NCBI RefSeq assembly: GCF_000974485.1
Contig: NZ_BBOM01000006.1
Location: 620,001 to 684,000, forward strand
DNA: 64,000 nucleotides
Direction of reading: 5' to 3'
Origin: Streptomyces sp. NBRC 109706
GTDB taxonomy: Bacteria; Actinomycetota; Actinomycetes; Streptomycetales; Streptomycetaceae
Shown here piece after piece: positions 44,396 to 51,825 of this stretch. The notes beneath the pieces were generated by a model. The model made no database searches, was not told where the DNA came from, and was given only the letters and a program-made list of their open reading frames with translations. Numbering within the stretch: position 1 is the first letter of the stretch; each line of letters opens with the position of its first letter. Position numbers and translations under genes: made by a program.

Positions 44396-44434
44396 GTGCG
44401 TTACTCCTCGTACGTTCCTCACCGGCACGTACAG

Positions 44435-44550
44435 CTAGTCGTCTAGACAAGATACGGCCCGATGACCCCACGAGCGTGGTGGCGTGGTCCAGTGTGCCAC
44501 ACACCTGACCACTCGTCTATACGAGTATGGGTGTTGGTGTGTACGAGTCG
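44435..44550. promoter_or_regulatory. Cluster of KorSA-like operators upstream of the transfer operon
   Basis: The transfer-operon promoter region has three related dyads: CTAGTCGTCTAGACAAG (44435-44451), ACTCGTCTATACGAGT (44511-44526) and GTACGAGTCG (44541-44550). They share the CTCGT/ACGAG half-site with the korSA and pif regions. In pSAM2 the KorSA repressor shuts transfer by binding such sites; here the match is by arrangement. Confidence 0.65.
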
Positions 44551-44591
44551 TTCCGGCGGGCTCACGGGGGAGCCCGGTTAGTCAGGCCAGT

Positions 44592-45380
44592 TCAGTTGGC
44601 GGGGAGTTGATAGGCCAGCACGTAGGCGTCGGCGGCCATCACGGTGTCGCAAACCTCGACGGCGCGGCCCTCGGTGTCGTAGGCGGTACGCACAAGATGG
44701 ATGACGGGAACGCCAGCAGCCAGATGCAGGGTCTTCACCTCGACCGGGGTGGGCATCCGGGCGCGTACCTCTTCGTCGAAGTGGTCGAGGCGGTGGCCGA
44801 GTTCTTCCAGTCGGGCGTAGATCCCGCCGGGCCCCGGGTTGGGTTGGGCGATGGGGGTGTCGCGGGCGATGTCCAACGGCAGGAACGAGGCCGCGAACTC
44901 AACCGGCCGCCCATCCAGCAGGTAGCGCCGCCTCCTTGCCAGGACCTTGCGCGGCTCACCCAGCCTCGTCGCGATGTCCCGGGTCGGGCGCTCCTCCTTG
45001 ACCTGAAGGTTGTCCACCTCGGGACGACTCCCAGCGGCCTCGGCCTCGACCGTGAACGCGGACTTCCCCTGATCCCGATGACGTCGCGCGAACCGGTCGG
45101 ACGCCAGACGTCGAACCGGAGGCCGAGGCCGAACGAAGACGCCCTTGCCGTGCTCGGAGTGCACCAGCCCTTCGCCCTGGAGGACGGAGAGCGCGTTGCG
45201 CACGGTCATCCGGGAGACGCCGAAGTGCTCCACCAGCTCGGACTCGGATGGCAGCTTGGCGCCCTCCTTGAAGCGTCCCTTGTCGATCGCCTCGCGCAGT
45301 TGGTCGGCGATCTGTCGGAAGACCGCCCGGTCACTGGTGGAGTCCAGCGAGCCGAGGACGCCGGAGGGAAGTGCCGCCAT
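44592..45380 (-). CDS. KorSA-type GntR-family repressor
   Basis: This 262-residue protein has an N-terminal GntR winged helix (AVFRQIADQLREAIDKGRFKEG, LPSESELVEHFGVSRMTVRNALSVLQGEGLVHSEHGKGVFV) and a C-terminal UTRA ligand-binding domain (about 105-255; VLARRRRYLLDGRPVEFAASFLPLD, GIYARLEELGHRLDHFDEEVRARM). In pSAM2 the orthologous-position gene korSA represses pra and thereby excision, replication and transfer. ATG at 45380 has AAAGGAG eight bases upstream. A TCTAGACGAGA site (45400-45410) in its own promoter suggests autoregulation. It is divergent from the Pif-like Nudix gene and 197 bp from the transfer operon. Confidence 0.88.
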   Translation of the reverse strand: MAALPSGVLGSLDSTSDRAVFRQIADQLREAIDKGRFKEGAKLPSESELVEHFGVSRMTVRNALSVLQGEGLVHSEHGKGVFVRPRPPVRRLASDRFARRHRDQGKSAFTVEAEAAGSRPEVDNLQVKEERPTRDIATRLGEPRKVLARRRRYLLDGRPVEFAASFLPLDIARDTPIAQPNPGPGGIYARLEELGHRLDHFDEEVRARMPTPVEVKTLHLAAGVPVIHLVRTAYDTEGRAVEVCDTVMAADAYVLAYQLPAN

Positions 45381-45399
45381 GTGATTACTCCTTTAGGTA

Positions 45400-45410
45400 T
45401 CTAGACGAGA
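45400..45410. promoter_or_regulatory. KorSA-like operator in the korSA/pif divergent region
   Basis: TCTAGACGAGA at 45400-45410 repeats the half-site seen upstream of the transfer operon and lies immediately upstream of the korSA-like ribosome-binding site, within the 85-bp divergent promoter region. Confidence 0.55.
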
Positions 45411-45465
45411 AGTCGAGTTCTGTTGCTACGGTGGGAAGCCTAGCCAGTCGAGAGGGCCGAGGAAC

Positions 45466-45897
45466 ATGAGTCGTGAGCGTCCCCACTCCGTCAGCGTTGC
45501 TGGAGTGATCGTGGACGATCAGGGACGCGCACTGCTGATCAAGCGGCGCGACAACGGCAAGTGGGAACCGCCCGGCGGCGTACTGGAGGCCGGGGAGACG
45601 ATCCCCGAGGCCCTGGAACGCGAAGTCCTCGAAGAGACCGGCGTGAAGATCGCCGCGCCGGCGACCCTCACGGGCGTCTACAAGAACATGACCGGGCTGA
45701 TCGTCTCCCTGGTCTTCCGCTGCACCGCGATCGATGGTCAGCCGACGACCGGGGAGGAGACCAGCGAACTGCGCTGGGCCACCCGCGAGGAGGTCACGGC
45801 GCTGGCCGACGAGGCATACGCGGTCCGCGTCACAGACGCCCTGGACGGGGCCAACCCGCCAGCCGTCCGCGCGCACGACGGCGTTCAACTCGTCTAG
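45466..45897 (+). CDS. Pif-type Nudix hydrolase of the AICE
   Basis: This 143-residue protein carries a complete Nudix box, GGVLEAGETIPEALEREVLEETGV (split here as GGVLEAGETI, PEALEREVLEETGV; about 40-63), with all catalytic Glu and Arg residues. The fold continues with VSLVFRCTAIDG and ELRWATREEVTAL. In pSAM2 the Nudix protein Pif prevents redundant transfer between hyphae already carrying the element; the identical position next to korSA supports this role. It could instead clean up an oxidised or signalling nucleotide. ATG at 45466 follows CCGAGGAAC. Confidence 0.88.
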   Translation: MSRERPHSVSVAGVIVDDQGRALLIKRRDNGKWEPPGGVLEAGETIPEALEREVLEETGVKIAAPATLTGVYKNMTGLIVSLVFRCTAIDGQPTTGEETSELRWATREEVTALADEAYAVRVTDALDGANPPAVRAHDGVQLV

Positions 45898-45946
45898 CAC
45901 GAACCCATACCCCATAGCCGCCTACCAGCACGGAGAAACTTGTATG

Positions 45947-45962
45947 CACGAGTATACGAGCA
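45947..45962. promoter_or_regulatory. KorSA-like operator upstream of the small Cys-protein gene
   Basis: CACGAGTATACGAGCA at 45947-45962 has two ACGAG half-sites and resembles the transfer-operon sites. It lies 77 bp upstream of the next AICE gene, which may therefore belong to the same regulon, as pra does in pSAM2. Confidence 0.5.
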
Positions 45963-46038
45963 CACGTGAGACAGGTAAATGGCCTAAGAACCATCGGGCC
46001 GACAGACAGCCCCCGAACACGGTGACCGGGTGGCCCCG

Positions 46039-46701
46039 ATGAGCCCGGCGACCACCACCAGGGGCACCGTCCCCTACATCACCCAGTGGACCGGCGAGCA
46101 GAAGGCGGCCATGCCCGTGGTGACCCGACGCGAGCGCCTGGCCTACGCCGACGAACGCTCCTACGACCGCGACATCGGCGGCGTGCTGTGGCGCCGCGTC
46201 CCCTCCACCCCGGGCAAGGGCAAGCCCGACTTCGGAGCCGTCCACCCCCTACGCCAACGCCTCGCCATGGCCGGCCTGCTGTGCCAAGTCTGCGGAGGCC
46301 CCGCGGATCGCAACGAAGACGGCGTGCTCTGGCTGATGGGCGAGGCATCGGACAACCCCGACTCCTGGCCCCAGGGGCTGGAGACCGCACACCCGCCGGT
46401 CTGCCTGCCCTGCGCAACCCTGTCCGTCCGAGCCTGCCCACACCTGAGGCGGCGCTTCGTCGCCCTACGCGTCCAGACCTGCACCCTGGCCGGAGTCCAC
46501 GGAGCGCTCTACCAACCCGGACCCGACGGCCCGATCCTGACCGACGCGGTCGGCGTCACCTTCCGCAGCCCGGCCATACGGTGGATCATCGCCAGCCAAC
46601 TCCTGGTGTACCTGGACCGCTTCACCTTCACCGACATCGAAACCGAAGCCGAAATCGCGGCAACCCGCAAAACCACCCACGGCCACCCGCAGCGTGAGTA
46701 A
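46039..46701 (+). CDS. AICE hypothetical protein with probable zinc-binding Cys pairs
   Basis: This 220-residue protein is not recognised beyond its place in the element. It contains GLLCQVCGGPADRNEDGVLWLMGE (about 77-100) and HPPVCLPCATLSVRACPHLRRRF (about 115-137), two CxxC pairs plus a further Cys and His that could form a zinc ribbon. The C-terminal helix LVYLDRFTFTDIETEAEI is acidic. A CACGAG/ACGAGC operator 80 bp upstream suggests KorSA control, and its position corresponds roughly to where pSAM2 has its activator pra, but no sequence proof of that role is visible. ATG at 46039 is one option; GTG 46030 adds three residues. Confidence 0.65.
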   Translation: MSPATTTRGTVPYITQWTGEQKAAMPVVTRRERLAYADERSYDRDIGGVLWRRVPSTPGKGKPDFGAVHPLRQRLAMAGLLCQVCGGPADRNEDGVLWLMGEASDNPDSWPQGLETAHPPVCLPCATLSVRACPHLRRRFVALRVQTCTLAGVHGALYQPGPDGPILTDAVGVTFRSPAIRWIIASQLLVYLDRFTFTDIETEAEIAATRKTTHGHPQRE

Positions 46702-47081
46702 CAACCTTCTCCACGACATCAAGGCACCGCGCATCCGCGCGGCGCGCACGGCAGCGGCGGCCCCCGGGCCGCCGCTCCAGTCTCCGCCCCGCCACGGCCC
46801 AAGGACCGCCGGCCGCACACCAATACTCCACCGGCCGTAAGAGGTTGCTGTTTAGGGCACCGTCGTGGCTGGGGGTCGGCTCCACGGCTTTACGCACCTG
46901 CCAGGCTCGGGACCCGCGTCGGACAAGGCCAGGGGGCCATCGGCCGGATTAACCGGGCAGGGCTCCGCCCCGCCCGATCAGCTCAGGAAGCGTACGGCCC
47001 CCTGACCATGCCCGACCCCAACCCCGACAGGACACCGCCCAAACCCGCTCCACCGACAGGTGGCTACGAACCATTCGAGCC
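46702..47081. other. AICE intergenic region with two GC hairpins
   Basis: About 380 bp without a convincing gene. A perfect 10-bp hairpin, AGCGGCGGCC (46753-46762) against GGCCGCCGCT (46767-46776), follows the Cys-protein gene, and GGGCAGGGC/GCCCCGCCC near 46955-46980 forms another. They may end the converging transcripts; a single-strand replication origin is an untested alternative. The GC content drops sharply at 47082. Confidence 0.4.
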
Positions 47082-49214
47082 CTAGGAAATTTTTCGGAGC
47101 ACCATATCGTATCGCTCTTGAATGTGATCCTCCTTCACTTTTCCATTCTTAGCCTGACGGAGAAACACGTGTAGATCTTTTTCAGTGATAGGAAGGATGA
47201 AACCCTTCTTGTCGGTAGCGACCCTTTTGATGTGCTGGTAGTACGTAGGTTTCATCTCTCCCCTGAAGGCAAGGACAATGAAACGGCCAACCACGTCATT
47301 CATGTAATAGCTGACTTGGTGAAAATCGTCAGCTGATAGATCTCTGTAGTTCTTGCATTCCCAGGTCACCTGAACGGCGTCATATCGGACCCTAATGGAT
47401 TCCCAGAAGCCTGTCTGGGCGCGATTCGCGGCTATCCAATCCCGTATGATGCGACCTTCGTGGTCTCGTGATCGGTCCTCTACATTTTCCAGGGCCCTGA
47501 AAAAGCATAGTTTGATCACATCCCCTACGATTTCTTCGAAATCCGCAGCACCGGGCCTCCCTAGCGGCAATTCTTGTAGTTCCGACGTAGCCAGATCTAT
47601 GTTATCCGCATATTCTGTTGGATCAAGTCCACCCGGTAGGTCTTGGATGACACCTATTTTGCCGAACTCTTTTTCTTCAGGCAATTGCCTTACGAGCGCT
47701 TCTTGGAGGTCGAGTGCATCCCAATAGCACTTATGAATTACGACGTCAGTGGCGTTCGATACCGGCGGAGGACTTGTGTCCTGAGGGCCTAGTGAACGAA
47801 ATTTTGCGGGCTTACCTTCTGAGCGAATCCCTAGGAACCCGATATTGTATAGCAGTCTGATGAAGCGTTCGGGTGAGGAATTGTCGAAAAGCCAAGCCCC
47901 GCAAAGTCGCACGATCTCTGGGTCGTTGTGTAGTTTCCGTATCAGCGACTCCAGTCCGCCGAGTGTGTACTCGCGTCCCAATCCATAGAACCTTGAAAGG
48001 AGCAATGAAATGGCTGGGTAGTTTTCAGAGTACTCGTCTCCGAGGTCTCTCAGCCGGTTGACGGAAAAGCGGCGTCGAGCCTGCTGTACATCCTCAATCA
48101 TGATGCGTTCGTGCCCATTTAGTTGGGCCGCCTCAACGGCGTTGCTGACATAGATCAGGACGTCGCGAGGTCGTCGCTGACAGTACTCCATGACGTCTGA
48201 CCATGCTTGTTTAGATTTTTCGAAGAACGCGCCCCAAGTGGCTCCACCCAACGCATACTTGGCTGTCAGGTTTTTGTTCAGGCGCCGCTCGATGACTTCA
48301 AGGAGTTGCTTTTCTGTCCACTCCATTCCAACGACAGCTGTTTCCAAGCGCGACGATTCCATGTCGATTGCTCGGACACGTTCGAAGATATTCTCACGCA
48401 AAAAGAGAATTGTCCTGGCCCATGGAATTTGACTCGACGTTTCCAGGCATGCGTGCATGAAGGCTGTCAAGTAGACAAGACCTTCATCCGACCCTTCCCA
48501 GTAGTCGTCGATGCTGTCAATCAGAAGAGTATAAGTGCGCATGTTTCTTGATGCGAGCGGCTTCATCTCATTGGCTAGCTCCCCAGCAGCCTTATTTTCG
48601 ACTAGCCAACGTTTATCGTCTCCCGCAACGAGGGCTTCACTGATTGTCGATATAAAGGTTAGGCACCGCATATCGAAATCTAGAGAACCGAATTCGTCAA
48701 GCTCTCTGGTTATCTTTGCAGGCGTTCCATGGTGTCCTGGCTGTGCTTCCGCCCACAGGCGAAGAAGTTCTATCTGTAGCGACCGCCTGAAGGCCGAAAC
48801 TAAAGACCTAAACGGACGCTGTCTGACGTTGGTGAATAATTCTAGATCCTGCAAAGTGGAAGATGGGCTAAAGATTTCAGGGACTATGACTTTAACCGAT
48901 TCACCCATCAGGGAGGCGTACTTTCTGATGGCGGTCTTTCCGGTCCCTCTCCGGCCTACGAAAAAGAACTTACTGCTTTCTGGGTCCTCGGCCGCAGCAA
49001 GTGCAGGTGTATGTACATAGATAGACGGATCATCTAGCGAGCGGTCGTACTCGGCAAATGACTGCCCGATTTTGATGCGCCTGATAGCTTGTTTGGGTAA
49101 TTTTGCCACTTCTGTGAACTCTGGGTTGCTAAGCCGAGGTGAGCTATTAGGAGCCGCAGATGGCTGCGCAACCTTCTCGCCGTCGTTCCGATTCTTTCTT
49201 TTCCGGCGCGCCAT
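47082..49214 (-). CDS. Cargo P-loop ATPase fused to a C-terminal PD-(D/E)XK nuclease (candidate defence protein)
   Basis: This 710-residue protein is encoded in DNA visibly lower in GC (about half A+T) than anything around it, showing recent transfer. A basic Lys/Arg start is followed by a STAND/AAA-like ATPase: Walker A FFVGRRGTGKTAIRKY (about 85-100), Walker B TLLIDSIDDYW (about 229-239), and an arginine-containing sensor FLRENIFERVR. A winged-helix-like segment follows (about 390-465). The C-terminal 150 residues look like a restriction-endonuclease domain: FEEIVGDVIKLCFF, then Asp in RYDAVQV and Glu-Cys-Lys in TWECKNYRDL. It resembles Sll1717-type P-loop ATPases, tentatively. As the only cargo gene of an AICE, a single-protein anti-phage or anti-plasmid system is the best inference. 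ATG at 49214 is preferred over GTG 49217 because AAGAGG lies eight bases upstream. Confidence 0.82.
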   Translation of the reverse strand: MARRKRKNRNDGEKVAQPSAAPNSSPRLSNPEFTEVAKLPKQAIRRIKIGQSFAEYDRSLDDPSIYVHTPALAAAEDPESSKFFFVGRRGTGKTAIRKYASLMGESVKVIVPEIFSPSSTLQDLELFTNVRQRPFRSLVSAFRRSLQIELLRLWAEAQPGHHGTPAKITRELDEFGSLDFDMRCLTFISTISEALVAGDDKRWLVENKAAGELANEMKPLASRNMRTYTLLIDSIDDYWEGSDEGLVYLTAFMHACLETSSQIPWARTILFLRENIFERVRAIDMESSRLETAVVGMEWTEKQLLEVIERRLNKNLTAKYALGGATWGAFFEKSKQAWSDVMEYCQRRPRDVLIYVSNAVEAAQLNGHERIMIEDVQQARRRFSVNRLRDLGDEYSENYPAISLLLSRFYGLGREYTLGGLESLIRKLHNDPEIVRLCGAWLFDNSSPERFIRLLYNIGFLGIRSEGKPAKFRSLGPQDTSPPPVSNATDVVIHKCYWDALDLQEALVRQLPEEKEFGKIGVIQDLPGGLDPTEYADNIDLATSELQELPLGRPGAADFEEIVGDVIKLCFFRALENVEDRSRDHEGRIIRDWIAANRAQTGFWESIRVRYDAVQVTWECKNYRDLSADDFHQVSYYMNDVVGRFIVLAFRGEMKPTYYQHIKRVATDKKGFILPITEKDLHVFLRQAKNGKVKEDHIQERYDMVLRKIS

Positions 49215-50200
49215 CACGGCACCTCTTTCTGTAAGAGTTGACTGGCCATCATATGCAGACCTCGCGTATGTGTGGGCGCTCTTTCAACAACTCCCAGGAG
49301 AAATCTGGCTGATTGGTGCATGATAGTCGCGAATCACGAAATTTGCGGAATGTATCTAATCTGGGTAGCTGGAACGGTGCGCATGCCGGACTGGCGCAGG
49401 CGGCATGAACAGGGCGGTGCCTAAGTGCCCGCAAGCGATCGAACTGTGAAATGGATCATCAGTTTGACGGGCTGTACAGCAGCGCAGTACAGCAACCGCA
49501 GCAGCCGACACCACCCGCCGCCGGCCCTCACCACCCCAACCGCTCCCGCAACGACCCCACATGACCGATCCCTTTCGAGCTACGGATCAGAAGGCGGGCC
49601 GTGCTCCGCAGCATGCCCGGCGGGGCAGTCAGCGGCGGTCAACCAGGGCCTTCTCCGGGCTCTGCTGCGACACCAGCGGGCTCTCGTTCCAGCAGGTTAG
49701 GGCTGGTTTTTTGCTCAACGGGTCGGTGACTCCCAACCTCAGTGCTTGAGGCCATCTCATACCTTGGGCCATACTGGCCATACGCTGAGCTGAGCCCGGC
49801 ACTGCTGGGTTCCGCACTGCTTGTTGCCGTAGCGCTTGTGTGCCGTCGCATCCCTCGCTCAACCTTGCATCTTGGTCTACGCGGGAGGTTGATGGCTATG
49901 GTCGCTTCCTTGATTGCTGCCGGACGTGGCGTACTTGCTGGCATCTGTGAGGGCATGGTTGGTGGCTTCTCCAGCACCTTCCTGACGGGAACAGCAGTGA
50001 CGGGCTGAGTCCAGCGTTGGAGTACTTCGCGTCGTCACCGCCCCCAGTACTCGGTTGTGGCTGGGCCCAAGCCACCGTCTCAGTTTCCGTCTCGTTCAGG
50101 CACGGCCGCAGTCGTTCAGGGTGGTCTGTCGCGGCACCCTGCGGCCCGACGTAGGCGCAGCTGAACTGGCCCGGGCGCCCAGCGACGAGGCACCAACAGA
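49215..50200. other. AICE right-end region without a confident gene
   Basis: Nearly 1 kb of mixed-GC DNA lies between the cargo gene and attR. The first 200 bp are AT-rich and should hold the cargo promoter. The only protein-like frame is a plus-strand stretch at 49742-50008 (88 residues, GTG start, two hydrophobic segments), which could be a small membrane protein, but it has no ribosome-binding site and codon bias is weak. A pair of CCGTCTC boxes at 50075-50096 matches those near attL. Confidence 0.4.
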
Positions 50201-50260
50201 CTTGGAAAGCGTGTTGGGTTCACACCCTCACGAGTTCGAATCTCGTATCCTCCGCCCAGC
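50201..50260 (+). repeat. AICE attachment site, right copy (attR)
   Basis: The exact 60-bp duplicate of 38607-38666. It is a truncated tRNA-Ser 3' half without promoter or acceptor 5' strand, so it is not a functional tRNA. Confidence 0.93.
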
Positions 50261-50277
50261 TCTCACCGGGCTGTCAC

Positions 50278-50309
50278 GAAGCCCCGACCGGCTCGCCGGT
50301 CGGGGCTTC
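50278..50309. terminator. Original tRNA-Ser terminator beyond attR
   Basis: Perfect 14-bp arms GAAGCCCCGACCGG (50278-50291) and complement (50296-50309) with a CTCG loop. It is probably the ancestral terminator of tRNA-Ser before insertion. The 50310-50523 stretch that follows shows no gene. Confidence 0.8.
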
Positions 50310-50523
50310 GGCGTTGGCGCTAGGGCAGATTCCCAGCCTGTGGACGCGGGTTTCGACACAGTCGCTCACCGCGCCGCGAGCCGGAAAGTTGATCGCCGAT
50401 CTTTACCGTGCCCGCCGGGGGCAACGAGAACACCCTGCCCGGGTGGACCGGTTCGCTGGAGCGCGCTTTCGTAGCGCGGTCGGCCGTCCCGGACTCGTCC
50501 AGGTGTCTTCGTCGGTCTCCCGT

Positions 50524-51825
50524 TCAGCGCGCGCTCCGCCCGTCCGGTGTCGGCGTCGGGGGGAGGGTGTGGAGGCGGGTGACGGGGGAGAGGGCGAGGG
50601 GGAGCAGGGCGGTGGCGGAGGTGATGGCCGCCACGGTGAGCGCGTGTTGGGCGCCCAGGTGGCCGGAGAGCAGACCGGCGGCGAGGCCGCCGAGGGCGCC
50701 GCCGCCGAAGAGCAGGGTGCGGAAGACCGCCGTCATGCGGCCCATCAGGTGCTGGGGGGTGCTCGCCTGGCGCACGCTGACGATGATGACGCCGGCGACG
50801 CCGAGGCCGAGGTAGCTGGTGAAGAAGGAGAGGACGAACATCCCCACCATCACCGGTCGGGGCCCGGTGGCCAGGACGATCAGCGTCGGGCCGACGAGGA
50901 TGGCCGACTGGGCGACGAGGTAGACGAGGCCGAGCCGGAGGCGCCGGATGAGCGTGCGGGACAGCGCCGCGCCGAGCAGGCCGCCCAAGGACGCGGTGGC
51001 GAAAATGCCGCCGAGGGCCGCCGGTTCCAGGTGCAGGTCACGCGTTCCGTACAGCAGGAACATCGTCCACACCGTGACCATGGAGAGGTTGCAGCAGAAC
51101 CCGATCAGCGCCAGCGAGCGCAGCACCGGGTTCCTGAGCACCCACCGCAGGCCCTCGCGGAGTTCGGCCGACAGGTGCCGTCGTCCGTCCGGTGGTTCGG
51201 GGCGGGGTTCGGGCGTGCGGATGAGCAACAGCAGGATGAGCAACAGCAGGATGAGGGACGCCAGATAGGAGAAGGCGTTGACGATCATCGCCACGGGCGC
51301 GGTCAGGGCGCCGATCACGACACCCGCGAGCCCGGGCCCCGCCACGTCGGTCGCCGAGGAACTCATGCCCATCTTGGCGCCGGCCTCGACATAGTGTTTG
51401 GGGTCGCGGACCAGGGTGGGCACATATGACATCCAGCTCACGTCGAACAGCACCGAGGCGATGCCGACGGCGCAGGCGATCGTCAGGAGCGAGCCCATGC
51501 TGAGCAGATCCGCCCAGTACAGGGCGGGTACCAGGGCCAGCAGGAGCATCCGGACGAGATTGGTGCCGAGCATGATCCGCCGTCGCCTGGCCCGGTCGAC
51601 CCATACGCCGAAGAGCAGGGCGAGACCGAGATAGGGCACGAGTTGGAGGAACCGCAGGAGGCCGACCTGTTCGTCGGTGGCGTCGAAGGCGACGATCGCG
51701 GCCAGCGGCAGGGCGAGGTTGGTGACCTGGGTGCCGAGGAGCGAGATGGTCTCACCGGCCCAGAACTTGAGGAAGTCGCCGTTGCGCCAGAGGCTTTCCG
51801 TGGCGCGCGCCTCCGTGACGGTCAT
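50524..51825 (-). CDS. MFS_3-type major facilitator transporter
   Basis: This 433-residue protein has about 12 hydrophobic helices and the EntS/MFS_3 layout: NGDFLKFWAGETISLLGTQVTNLALPL at the start, VDRARRRRIMLGTNLVRM as the A-motif loop, then AFSYLASLILLLLILLLLIRTPE before the central loop, and GGIFATASLGGLLGAALSR. It probably exports a small molecule. ATG at 51825 overlaps the upstream aminotransferase TGA by four bases, so it is co-translated with it. A 15-bp duplication (51222-51256) lengthens helix 6 by repeating ILLLL. Substrate is unknown; the enzyme partner suggests an amino-acid-derived compound. Confidence 0.87.
   Translation of the reverse strand: MTVTEARATESLWRNGDFLKFWAGETISLLGTQVTNLALPLAAIVAFDATDEQVGLLRFLQLVPYLGLALLFGVWVDRARRRRIMLGTNLVRMLLLALVPALYWADLLSMGSLLTIACAVGIASVLFDVSWMSYVPTLVRDPKHYVEAGAKMGMSSSATDVAGPGLAGVVIGALTAPVAMIVNAFSYLASLILLLLILLLLIRTPEPRPEPPDGRRHLSAELREGLRWVLRNPVLRSLALIGFCCNLSMVTVWTMFLLYGTRDLHLEPAALGGIFATASLGGLLGAALSRTLIRRLRLGLVYLVAQSAILVGPTLIVLATGPRPVMVGMFVLSFFTSYLGLGVAGVIIVSVRQASTPQHLMGRMTAVFRTLLFGGGALGGLAAGLLSGHLGAQHALTVAAITSATALLPLALSPVTRLHTLPPTPTPDGRSAR

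Larger units (their letters stand above)
38607..50260. mobile_element. pSAM2-type integrative and conjugative element (AICE) in tRNA-Ser
   Basis: The element is bounded by 60-bp exact direct repeats, so one unit measures 11,594 bp. Its modules follow the pSAM2 plan: int-xis-rep read toward attL, then spread genes, TraB/FtsK translocase and a conserved regulator, with a GntR (KorSA-like) repressor and a Nudix (Pif-like) gene divergent from each other. AICEs excise, replicate by rolling circle and move as double-stranded DNA with TraB. The right third holds a lower-GC cargo gene (47082-49214) and about 1 kb of non-coding DNA. All core functions look intact by length, so the element may still be mobile. 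Confidence 0.92.

Noticed and set aside
49742..50008. 88-codon hydrophobic frame in the AICE right end
   Set aside because: It has a GTG start without a ribosome-binding site and weak codon bias, so I kept it only as a possibility inside the region note.
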